From: Rickettsia typhi
Lineage (GTDB): Bacteria; Pseudomonadota; Alphaproteobacteria; Rickettsiales; UBA1997
Length of the DNA stretch: 24,536 bases
Assembly: GCA_945902255.1 (NCBI GenBank)
Contig: CAMDMO010000006.1
Coordinates: forward strand, 1 to 24,536
Reading direction: 5' to 3'
Shown here piece by piece: positions 1-5,954 of this stretch. Numbering within the stretch: position 1 is the first letter of the stretch; the number at the start of each line of letters is the position of its first letter. Made by a program: the position numbers and the translations under genes. Below the pieces are notes generated by a model. It was not told the origin of the DNA and ran no database searches. It saw only the letters and a program-made list of their open reading frames with translations.

Positions 1-1356
1 TATTATTTAAAAGAGCAAGTTAGCAATTTAAAAAACGAGATAAAATCATCGTTTCGTGAAGATTCCATTAGAACAATACCAAGCCTAGAAGGTGAAAAAA
101 TTACTTTTACTTTAAGTGATGATGAGCAAAAAAAATCAGCTAAAAAAATAATTAGAAAAATTAGCAAAAAAGTTGAAATTGATGAAAATTCCGATCGTTT
201 TGAAATTTATTTTTCAAATCAGGAAGTATTGGAAATGAGGCAAAATCTTATTAAGCAATCAATTGAAATTGTGCGTCGCAGAATTGATGAAAGCGGCACA
301 AAAGAGCCAACAATTCAGGCTCAAGGTGATAATAGAATTTTATTACAGGTTCCTGGAATTGAAAATTCTTCTGAATTAAAATCAGTGCTTGGAAAAACCG
401 CTAAAATGACTTTTCATTTTGTAGATGATAAAACTTTTGCAAGTAATTCTATGGTTGCCGATTCAGATTCAGAGGTGCTTCATGATGATGAGGGTCGTTC
501 TTATTTAATCAAAAAAGAGGTAATTTTAAGCGGTGATTTATTAGTTGACGCTAATCCAACTTATCACGAAGGTCAGCCCGCAGTTTCTTTTAGATTTGAT
601 GATATTGGCTCAAAAAAATTCGCTCAAATAACCAAAGATAATGTTGGAAGAATATTTGCGATTATTTTAGATGGCAGAGTTATAACAGCGCCAAGAATCA
701 ATAGCGTGATTAACCAAGGATCTGGAGTGATTTCTGGTAATTTTACAGTTGCAGAAGCCACTGAAGTTGCGCTTTTACTTAGAGCTGGAGCGCTTCCAGC
801 GCCATTAAAAATTGTTGAAGAAAGAACAGTTGGCCCATCACTTGGTCTTGATTCCATTAGAAGCGGAGCTATTTCAGCGGTTGCAGGACTTATCTTCGTT
901 GCCTTTTTTATGATGTTATTTTATGGGTTTTTTGGATTTATCGCTAATGTTGCGATGCTAATTAATATCGCGATAATTTTATCAATTTTATCTTTAATTG
1001 ATGCAACGCTAACCTTACCTGGAATTGCCGGTATTGTGTTAACCATGGGCATGTCGGTTGATGCGAATGTTCTAATTTTTGAGCGCATCAAAGAAGAATT
1101 GCGTGAAAAAAAGAGCGTATTTTTATCAGTTGAACAAGGTTTTCATCAAGCATTTCGCACAATTACTGACTCTAATATTACAACTTTAATTGTAGCATTT
1201 TTCCTTTATTTATTTGGCAATGGGTCAGTTAAAGGATTTGCAGTAACTCTTTCAATTGGCATTGTTTCATCAATGTTTTCAGCTATAGTTTTGACCCGTA
1301 TGATGATTGCTATTTGGCTTAAAAAAAGAAAACCTAAAAAACTTAGCCTAATCTAA
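1..1356 (+). CDS. secD: Protein translocase subunit SecD (5' end outside window)
   Basis: SecD is an inner-membrane RND-family component that works with SecF and SecYEG to pull exported proteins across the membrane using the proton gradient. The reading frame is open from base 1, so the N-terminus lies upstream; the ATG at 229 is internal and not the start. The visible 451 codons hold the P1 periplasmic domain (the part near IEIVRRRIDESGTKEPTIQ is typical), the second periplasmic region (GSGVISGNFTVAEA, then LLLRAGALPAPLKIVEERTV) and the C-terminal membrane bundle with GMSVDANVLIFERIKEEL, the signature of SecD transmembrane helix 4. It ends in a basic tail. No secF follows: lptD starts on the base after the stop codon, which suggests cotranscription of two envelope-biogenesis genes. 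Family assignment is secure; only the missing 5' part is unknown. Confidence 0.96.
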   Translation, partial: YYLKEQVSNLKNEIKSSFREDSIRTIPSLEGEKITFTLSDDEQKKSAKKIIRKISKKVEIDENSDRFEIYFSNQEVLEMRQNLIKQSIEIVRRRIDESGTKEPTIQAQGDNRILLQVPGIENSSELKSVLGKTAKMTFHFVDDKTFASNSMVADSDSEVLHDDEGRSYLIKKEVILSGDLLVDANPTYHEGQPAVSFRFDDIGSKKFAQITKDNVGRIFAIILDGRVITAPRINSVINQGSGVISGNFTVAEATEVALLLRAGALPAPLKIVEERTVGPSLGLDSIRSGAISAVAGLIFVAFFMMLFYGFFGFIANVAMLINIAIILSILSLIDATLTLPGIAGIVLTMGMSVDANVLIFERIKEELREKKSVFLSVEQGFHQAFRTITDSNITTLIVAFFLYLFGNGSVKGFAVTLSIGIVSSMFSAIVLTRMMIAIWLKKRKPKKLSLI

Positions 1357-3558
1357 ATGACGCGTTGTAAAATCAAAATTCAGTCACAGAGTTTATTCTT
1401 TCTGATTTTTTTTGCTGCCTTTATTTTTTTTAATAAAGCTAATGCAATTCCAAGTGTTAGCGCTTCCAACACTCCTTCTGCGCCAACCACCATTAAAGCC
1501 GATACTATTGACGGTGATAAAATTTCCAATGTTTTAACCGCTAATGGAAATGTTGAATTGGATAAGGGAAATAATAAAGTTTATGCAGATCAAATAATTT
1601 ATGATAAAAGCGGTGGCAACATTAAAGCCAATGGAAATGTAAAGGCGAATAATGTTGAAATTGGTAAAGTGAAGGCAAAAGAGGCTGTTATAAAAGATGA
1701 TTTTAGCAGTGGAACATTTACAGAAAGTAAGATGATTTTTAATGATGGTTCTTACATGACATCCCCTCAAATTGATCGCAAAACTCCAGAAATTACAGTA
1801 TTGCAAAAAGCAATTTATTCAATTTGTCCAAGTCCAGAAATCAGCTTAAATAATGATCTTGCTGGTGAAAAAAGAGATATGGCATCTATAAAATCTAAAT
1901 CTACCACAATTGATCGCACTCAAAATGTTGCAAGATTAAAAGGTGCGACATTTAGATTTTACAATTTTCCGATTTTCTATACCCCATATATGAAAGTGTC
2001 GCTTGATAAAAACGGCAGACAATCTGGTTTTTTAACCCCTAGTTATGTTAGAAGTACCAATTTAGGTACTGGTATAAAGGCCCCATATTTTATTGATATT
2101 GCACCAAATATGGATTTAACGATTATACCATTTTTTAGTTTTACTAGTAATCAAGTTATCGTAAATAATAAATTTCGTCATATGAATTCTTATGGTGAAT
2201 ATGAAATGAATTTCGAAATTGCGAATAATAAACTTTTAGCAAATGCAAATACCGCAAATACAGCAGTGATTAATAAAACCAATAAAAAATATCGCTGGGA
2301 TATTTATGGAAATGGTGAGTTTGATTTTACAAATAACACTGGTTTGAACTTTGTTGGAGATACCGTTGGAGATCGAAATTATCTTAGAAATTATTATAAT
2401 AACTTTGCAAACTCCACAATATCAAAGGTTAACCTTGATTATATTCAGGGCCGCACCTATCACGCAATCAAGGCTATTAGATTTCAAGAGTTAGAAAATA
2501 TCGTAACCGAGGATGCCGCTCCATTTGTCTTGCCAACAATTGATTCTCACATTGAAACCAAGCCATTCTTTTTTAAAGAAAAACTAGTACTAACTTCAAA
2601 TGCAACAGTAATAACTCGTCAAGATGGTTTGCAATATCGCAGAGTAACCTTTGTTCCCGAAGCAAATATTCCATTCAACTTAAAGGGTAATTTATTTAAT
2701 CTTGGCAGCAGAGTGCAAAATGATTTTTATTCCCTAGAAAATAATTTTAAACTTATTGATCGTAGTAATAATTTTAATCAAACCGAAAGTAATACTAAGC
2801 CTGAATTTTCAGCTAGCTGGAGAATGCCGTTAATCAATAAAACCAAAACCAATACTTTAATGTTTGAGCCAATGGTGAATATCGTTACCAGCACTTTTAC
2901 AAAATCTTATAGCAAATTACCAAATGAAGATAGTAACAATTCTGAACTTACGGTGAGTAATCTTTTTGTAAATGATCGTATTTCTGGTTTTGATCGTAAC
3001 GAAGCGGGAAGGCGCATAAGTTATGGTGCTAAAACTTCCTTATTTAATAAATATGGTGAATTTGGGCTTACCATGGGTCAGAGTATTAGAAAAAGCAGCA
3101 AAAAACAGGATATAATAATAAGAGGTTTTGCTGACAATAATAAATCTAATATTGTTGGGCAGGCGATGTATAAAGCGACAAAATATTTTTCTACCACTTA
3201 CTCTTTTCAGCTTAATGAATCAAATTATAGAAACGATGTGAATCAGCTTACAACTCTACTTTCTTTTTCTCGCATTAGTTTTGGCACTGATTATCTTTTG
3301 CTTAAAAAAAATGCTCAAAATTTAAATAAAGTTGAGCAATTATCCGCTTCCTCTTCTCTAAAAGTAAGTAATGACTGGAGGGTGTCTGTTGCAATATCTA
3401 AAGACATGGTTTTAGGAAGGGTTCTTTCTAGAAGCTTAACCTTATTTCGTGATGGATGCTGTACAACATTTGGATTTTCTGTAGTTGAAAGCAATCCCAG
3501 CAGCCTTACCAAACCACAAAAAACTTTTAATTTGAGTTTATCTTTTAAGAATTTATAA
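1357..3558 (+). CDS. lptD: LPS-assembly protein LptD
   Basis: LptD is the outer-membrane beta-barrel that, plugged by LptE, inserts lipopolysaccharide into the outer leaflet. The 733-residue product begins with a clear signal peptide (basic start, hydrophobic run, cleavage probable after NKANA near residue 30). It continues with an OstA/LptA-like beta-jellyroll domain (about residues 45-150, with NVLTANGNVEL and ADQIIYDKSGGNIKANGNV) and then a long aromatic-rich barrel ending in LSLSFKNL with a terminal-type strand. Cysteines in the mature protein are C157 and the adjacent pair C701-C702 (RDGCCTTF). They match the C-terminal pair and the second N-domain cysteine of the E. coli protein; no counterpart of E. 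coli C31 is seen. The ATG directly abuts the secD stop codon, so translation is probably coupled. The gene implies that this organism makes LPS, which agrees with lpxB further on. Confidence 0.93.
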   Translation: MTRCKIKIQSQSLFFLIFFAAFIFFNKANAIPSVSASNTPSAPTTIKADTIDGDKISNVLTANGNVELDKGNNKVYADQIIYDKSGGNIKANGNVKANNVEIGKVKAKEAVIKDDFSSGTFTESKMIFNDGSYMTSPQIDRKTPEITVLQKAIYSICPSPEISLNNDLAGEKRDMASIKSKSTTIDRTQNVARLKGATFRFYNFPIFYTPYMKVSLDKNGRQSGFLTPSYVRSTNLGTGIKAPYFIDIAPNMDLTIIPFFSFTSNQVIVNNKFRHMNSYGEYEMNFEIANNKLLANANTANTAVINKTNKKYRWDIYGNGEFDFTNNTGLNFVGDTVGDRNYLRNYYNNFANSTISKVNLDYIQGRTYHAIKAIRFQELENIVTEDAAPFVLPTIDSHIETKPFFFKEKLVLTSNATVITRQDGLQYRRVTFVPEANIPFNLKGNLFNLGSRVQNDFYSLENNFKLIDRSNNFNQTESNTKPEFSASWRMPLINKTKTNTLMFEPMVNIVTSTFTKSYSKLPNEDSNNSELTVSNLFVNDRISGFDRNEAGRRISYGAKTSLFNKYGEFGLTMGQSIRKSSKKQDIIIRGFADNNKSNIVGQAMYKATKYFSTTYSFQLNESNYRNDVNQLTTLLSFSRISFGTDYLLLKKNAQNLNKVEQLSASSSLKVSNDWRVSVAISKDMVLGRVLSRSLTLFRDGCCTTFGFSVVESNPSSLTKPQKTFNLSLSFKNL

Positions 3559-3595
3559 TAAATCCAAGAATTTAACTTAAAAAAACGAGGTAAAA

Positions 3596-3913
3596 ATGAC
3601 TAAAGAAACAAGTGATAATAATTTTACAAAAGATGTTCTTGAATCAAAACAGGTAGTATTAGTAGATTTTTGGGCTCCTTGGTGTGGACCTTGTCGTCAA
3701 TTATCGCCAATCGTTGATGAATTGGCTCGCGAGATGGAGGGAAAGCTAGAAGTGTTTAAATGTAATGTTGATGATAATCCTGAAATTCCATCAAAACATA
3801 TGGTGCGCGGAATTCCAACTTTAATGCTATTTAAAGATGGTAAAGTGCTTGATACTAAAGTTGGAGCCTTACCAAAATCTTCTCTTTATGAATGGGTAAA
3901 AGGTAATCTTTAG
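3596..3913 (+). CDS. trxA: Thioredoxin
   Basis: This is a 105-residue single-domain thioredoxin, the usual length, acting as a cytoplasmic disulfide reductase with thioredoxin reductase and NADPH. The active site WCGPC is at residues 29-33 within the strand FWAPWCGPCRQ. The cis-proline loop RGIPTLMLF and the C-terminal helix (SSLYEWVKGNL) are present, and there is no signal peptide. GAGG lies five to eight bases before the ATG and serves as ribosome binding site. It sits 37 bp after lptD and 9 bp before the glutamine-synthetase-like gene on the same strand, so it is probably part of the same transcript. Being next to lptD, whose barrel needs disulfides, is probably coincidental, since this thioredoxin lacks an export signal. 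Confidence 0.97.
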   Translation: MTKETSDNNFTKDVLESKQVVLVDFWAPWCGPCRQLSPIVDELAREMEGKLEVFKCNVDDNPEIPSKHMVRGIPTLMLFKDGKVLDTKVGALPKSSLYEWVKGNL

Positions 3914-3922
3914 ATAAATTTA

Positions 3923-4903
3923 ATGCTTGAAGAATTTTATCTAAATAAAGTAGAAATTTTAAAAAAATCACAGGAATTTTTTATAAACTCCAGCTCTATG
4001 ATTCCTAAAATTGGAATTGAGCTGGAGTTTTTTTTGTTAGAAAAAAATTTACAGGCCGTTGAAAATCAAGCAATAGTGGCTGATTTTATTGCTGAGCTAA
4101 AGGCGGAAGTTCTAAAAAAAATTCCATTAATTTATCAAATTGAAAAAGAGCAAGGTGCTTCACAAATTGAAATTAAAACTTCTTTTATTTCAGACTTATC
4201 AAATCTTGCTTTTGAGTTAGAGAATGTAAAAAACTTTGTTAAAAATTTTGCGCTTAATAAAAATTTTATTGCCTCTTTTGCGTCTCAGCCATTTTTAGAT
4301 GATTGCGGAAATGCACTGCAGTTTAATATTTCCCTTCATGATAAAAATGATAAAAATATTTTTGAATTTGATCAAAAAATTTTAGATAATGCAATTGCAG
4401 GATTGCTTGAAATGACTGATTATATGATGGTTTTTTTAGCGCCAAAGAATGAAGATTATAAAAGATTTTCTCTTGAGGTAAATCGTGAATTATTTCGCAG
4501 AGGAAAATTTAGCGCGCCAGTAAATTTAAGCTTTGGAGCTGATAATAGAACTTGTGCAATTCGCATTCCTTCGCTTAAAAAATCCGTGAGGTTGGAATAT
4601 AGAATTGCAGCAGCTGATGCGGATTTATTTTTGAATATATCAGCAATTTTATTGGCGATGTTTTGCGGAATTGAGAATGAATTGAATACTGAAAGATTGG
4701 GATTTACTAAAATTTTTGGAAATGCTTTTGATGATGATTATAAGACGAGAAGTTTTTGTGGAGATTTAGAGATGGCTAAAAATAAATTTTATTCTGAAAA
4801 AAATTTTATAAGAGATAAAATGCTGAGTTTTTTGACAATCCACCCAGCTTTAGAACATCCAAACTATCGTCATCCTTGGCTCGCAGAGCCGAGGATCTCA
4901 TGA
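3923..4903 (+). CDS. Glutamine-synthetase-fold protein, short and divergent
   Basis: The 326-residue product matches the glutamine synthetase catalytic fold. It shows IGIELEFFLLE (first metal-binding Glu strand, residues 30-40), GASQIEIKT, GNALQFNISLHD, a loop with YKRF, then GADNRTCAIRIP and RLEYRIAAADADLFLN (the family's R-E-R and ADxNPYL helix). It differs from normal GlnA (about 440-470 residues). The N-terminal beta-grasp domain is absent, and the two histidines of the family's GMHVHxSL motif are Q and N here. Ammonia ligation to glutamate is therefore doubtful; it may act on another substrate or be degenerate. The last 13 codons (from residue 314, NYRHPWLAEPRIS) lie inside a palindromic repeat that also supplies the TGA, so the original C-terminus seems to have been replaced. 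It starts 9 bp after trxA without an obvious ribosome binding site. Glutamate-cysteine ligase was considered and rejected. Confidence 0.75.
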   Translation: MLEEFYLNKVEILKKSQEFFINSSSMIPKIGIELEFFLLEKNLQAVENQAIVADFIAELKAEVLKKIPLIYQIEKEQGASQIEIKTSFISDLSNLAFELENVKNFVKNFALNKNFIASFASQPFLDDCGNALQFNISLHDKNDKNIFEFDQKILDNAIAGLLEMTDYMMVFLAPKNEDYKRFSLEVNRELFRRGKFSAPVNLSFGADNRTCAIRIPSLKKSVRLEYRIAAADADLFLNISAILLAMFCGIENELNTERLGFTKIFGNAFDDDYKTRSFCGDLEMAKNKFYSEKNFIRDKMLSFLTIHPALEHPNYRHPWLAEPRIS

Positions 4904-4937
4904 GCTTTATTTTGAAGTGTCAACTATCATGAGATCC
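4862..4937. repeat. Palindromic repeat A, copy 1 (truncated)
   Basis: Bases 4862-4900 are identical to 5048-5086, and similarity continues to 4937/5123. It contains the hairpin GGCTC-GCA-GAGCC (4878-4890) and an 11-bp inverted repeat, 4893-4903 with 4927-4937. Compared with copy 2 it lacks the second hairpin and the closing outer arm, and breaks off where repeat B begins. It overlaps the 3' end of the glutamine-synthetase-like gene, whose TGA (4901-4903) falls within the stem. Confidence 0.85.
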
Positions 4938-5040
4938 CAGCGCTGGGCGTGGTTTGTAACCGCGCCCACACTTTCATAACCTATTTTAAACATTGCATGA
5001 AGTATGAGGGCGGAGTTACAAACTCCGCCCAGCTTGGGGA
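4938..5040. repeat. Repeat B, copy 1, with two G+C-rich hairpins
   Basis: It begins CAGCGC and holds two hairpins: GGGCGTGGTT-TGT-AACCGCGCCC (4945-4967, one G-T pair) and GGGCGGAGTT-ACA-AACTCCGCCC (5008-5030, perfect 10-bp stem). From about 4968 onward it is nearly identical to 5227-5299. Copy 2 lacks the first hairpin, a difference of 22 bases. A third relative of the first hairpin lies at 15150-15177. The hairpins could stop transcription coming out of the trxA gene cluster, but no T-run follows them. Confidence 0.8.
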
Positions 5041-5047
5041 ACGTCTC

Positions 5048-5151
5048 AACTATCGTCATCCTTGGCTCGCAGAGCCGAGGATCTCAGAAGCTTTACTTTG
5101 AAGTGCCAAACCATCACGAGATCCTCGATGCTTACGCATCAAGGATGACGA
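5048..5151. repeat. Palindromic repeat A, copy 2 (complete; four-way junction)
   Basis: The element folds as a perfect four-way junction with no unpaired bases at the junction. The outer stem is 5053-5063 with 5141-5151 (11 of 11 pairs). Hairpin 1 is GGCTC-GCA-GAGCC at 5064-5076. The inner stem is 5077-5085 with 5118-5126 (9 of 9 pairs) around a 32-base loop. Hairpin 2 is GATGC-TTAC-GCATC at 5127-5140. All pairings were read directly from the sequence. The layout resembles the palindromic elements known from Rickettsia-like genomes, but I cannot assign it to a named family. Confidence 0.85.
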
Positions 5152-5210
5152 GAATTGGAAATGATTACGAAGATTATACAAGAATTGGGAATGATTATGA
5201 AGATTACAAG
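5151..5210. repeat. Tandem duplication, 30 bp x 2
   Basis: Two consecutive 30-base units (5151-5180 and 5181-5210), each starting AGAATTGGRAATGATTAYGA, differ at only a few positions. They lie directly after repeat A copy 2. In one + strand frame they would read TRIGNDYEDY twice, but that frame is built wholly from repeats and is not called as a gene. Confidence 0.8.
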
Positions 5211-5218
5211 CAATGGAC

Positions 5219-5299
5219 CAGCGCCAACACTTTCTAACCCTATTTTAAACATTGCATGAAGTATGAGGGCGGAGTTACAAACTCCGCCCAGCTTGAGGA
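5219..5299. repeat. Repeat B, copy 2 (lacks the first hairpin)
   Basis: Starts CAGCGC like copy 1, then skips the 22-base first hairpin and continues with near identity through the perfect 10-bp hairpin GGGCGGAGTT-ACA-AACTCCGCCC at 5267-5289. It lies about 35-40 bp from the 3' end of the SDHAF4-like gene on the opposite strand and could help end transcription from either side. Confidence 0.8.
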
Positions 5300-5331
5300 C
5301 CAATAATAAGATTTAAATAATAGACCTGATT

Positions 5332-5520
5332 TTAAAAATCTATCGCGCGACAATTTACCTGCCAATCACCGAAATGGGTGGGATCTAGCTTTTCATTCTT
5401 TATTACTTGTTGTGGCTTTTCACCTAGTTTTTCATCTATTTTTTTATCCTTTAAATCAGAGCACTGGCAAGATTCGCTGCATTTTTCTTTTATTTGCAAT
5501 GTTGGAATATCTTTATTCAT
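5332..5520 (-). CDS. SDHAF4-like (DUF1674) succinate dehydrogenase assembly factor
   Basis: The product is 62 residues from the ATG at 5520; an upstream in-frame TTG at 5529 would add three residues but is less likely. It ends DPTHFGDWQVNCRAIDF, which matches the C-terminal DUF1674 signature (DPTRFGDWE..GRCIDF) of SDHAF4 proteins. In mitochondria and alphaproteobacteria this family binds flavinylated SdhA and helps assemble succinate dehydrogenase. The family glycine before R is C here, and the first half (charged, with the cluster CSESCQC) is not conserved in the family. The start overlaps the end of the upstream gene by eight bases (ATGAATAA), implying translational coupling. Presence of the family supports an alphaproteobacterial host. 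No sdh genes lie in the window; maeB upstream shares the same part of metabolism (malate/succinate). Confidence 0.8.
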   Translation of the reverse strand: MNKDIPTLQIKEKCSESCQCSDLKDKKIDEKLGEKPQQVIKNEKLDPTHFGDWQVNCRAIDF

Positions 5521-5938
5521 GACCACCAACCTCGCGACTAACTGGTCCTGTGCGACCTTCTAGTTTAGAATCAAACTGAGTGCCAGGTGTGACATTGGAT
5601 AATTGGGCTTTTGTAACTTCATTTGTCATGGGAGGAACTGCCGATGGAAAGGAGGTTAAGTTGCCGGGTCCACCTACAAGATGACCATCAGCAATATCTT
5701 CAAAAGGATTGCTATTGAAGGTCCCCGATCCCATAACATCATGAATAAAATCCACACTTGCACTTCCAATTGGTGGAGCAATTTGAGTACTTTCCACGGT
5801 CTTGCCAATGCCTTCACCGCCAACGGTCTGTGCTATTCCTTTACTTCCCACAATATGATTCGAGGCATGAGCGACTGGCGTATTCAGCTTATGTGATGGA
5901 TCTTCGTGTGATTCCGCACCTATACTTGGGCCACGCAT
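5513..5938 (-). CDS. Orphan gene between maeB and the SDHAF4-like gene
   Basis: I do not recognise this 141-residue protein. It is rich in Gly, Ser, Pro, Thr, Val and His (seven His), has no Cys, Trp or Tyr, no membrane segment and no signal peptide, and looks largely disordered. Short glycine-centred turns recur (SKGIAQTVGGEGIGKTV, then LVGGPGNLTS). It is probably real: AAGGAG stands five bases before the ATG, better than for most genes here. It lies 16 bp after maeB and overlaps the next gene by eight bases, so it fits a three-gene transcript. Base composition is unusual: 60-base lines within it contain about 42-50% G+C, well above maeB. That suggests later acquisition or a special constraint. 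It could be a secreted or host-interaction protein, but nothing in the sequence shows this. Confidence 0.65.
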   Translation of the reverse strand: MRGPSIGAESHEDPSHKLNTPVAHASNHIVGSKGIAQTVGGEGIGKTVESTQIAPPIGSASVDFIHDVMGSGTFNSNPFEDIADGHLVGGPGNLTSFPSAVPPMTNEVTKAQLSNVTPGTQFDSKLEGRTGPVSREVGGHE

Positions 5939-5943
5939 AATAT

Positions 5944-5949
5944 CTCCTT
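5944..5949 (-). promoter_or_regulatory. Strong ribosome binding site of the orphan gene
   Basis: On the - strand the sequence reads AAGGAG followed by ATATT and the ATG at 5938. This near-consensus Shine-Dalgarno site with ideal spacing is rare in this window, where most starts have weak or no such signal. It fixes the start of the orphan gene and argues that it is translated. Confidence 0.75.
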
Positions 5950-5954
5950 AAAAT

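Larger units (their letters stand above)
4904..5331. other. Gene-free stretch filled with repeats
   Basis: These 428 bases between two converging transcripts contain, in order, the rest of repeat A copy 1, repeat B copy 1, repeat A copy 2, a 30-bp tandem duplication and repeat B copy 2. About 30 bases of plain AT-rich sequence follow. I see no RNA gene and no convincing coding region. The G+C content of the repeats is visibly higher than that of the flanking genes. Confidence 0.7.

Noticed and set aside
3923..4903. Reading as glutamate-cysteine ligase because of the GIELEF motif
   Set aside because: The later GADNRTCAIRIP and R-E-R/ADxN helices belong to the glutamine synthetase fold.
5004..5237. 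77-codon + strand reading frame with TRIGNDYEDY twice
   Set aside because: It is made wholly of repeats A and B and the tandem duplication, has no ribosome binding site, and its start lies in a repeat hairpin region.
5678..5940. Two + strand reading frames of 60-71 codons opposite the orphan gene
   Set aside because: Neither has a ribosome binding site or recognisable product; the - strand gene has a strong site and operon context.
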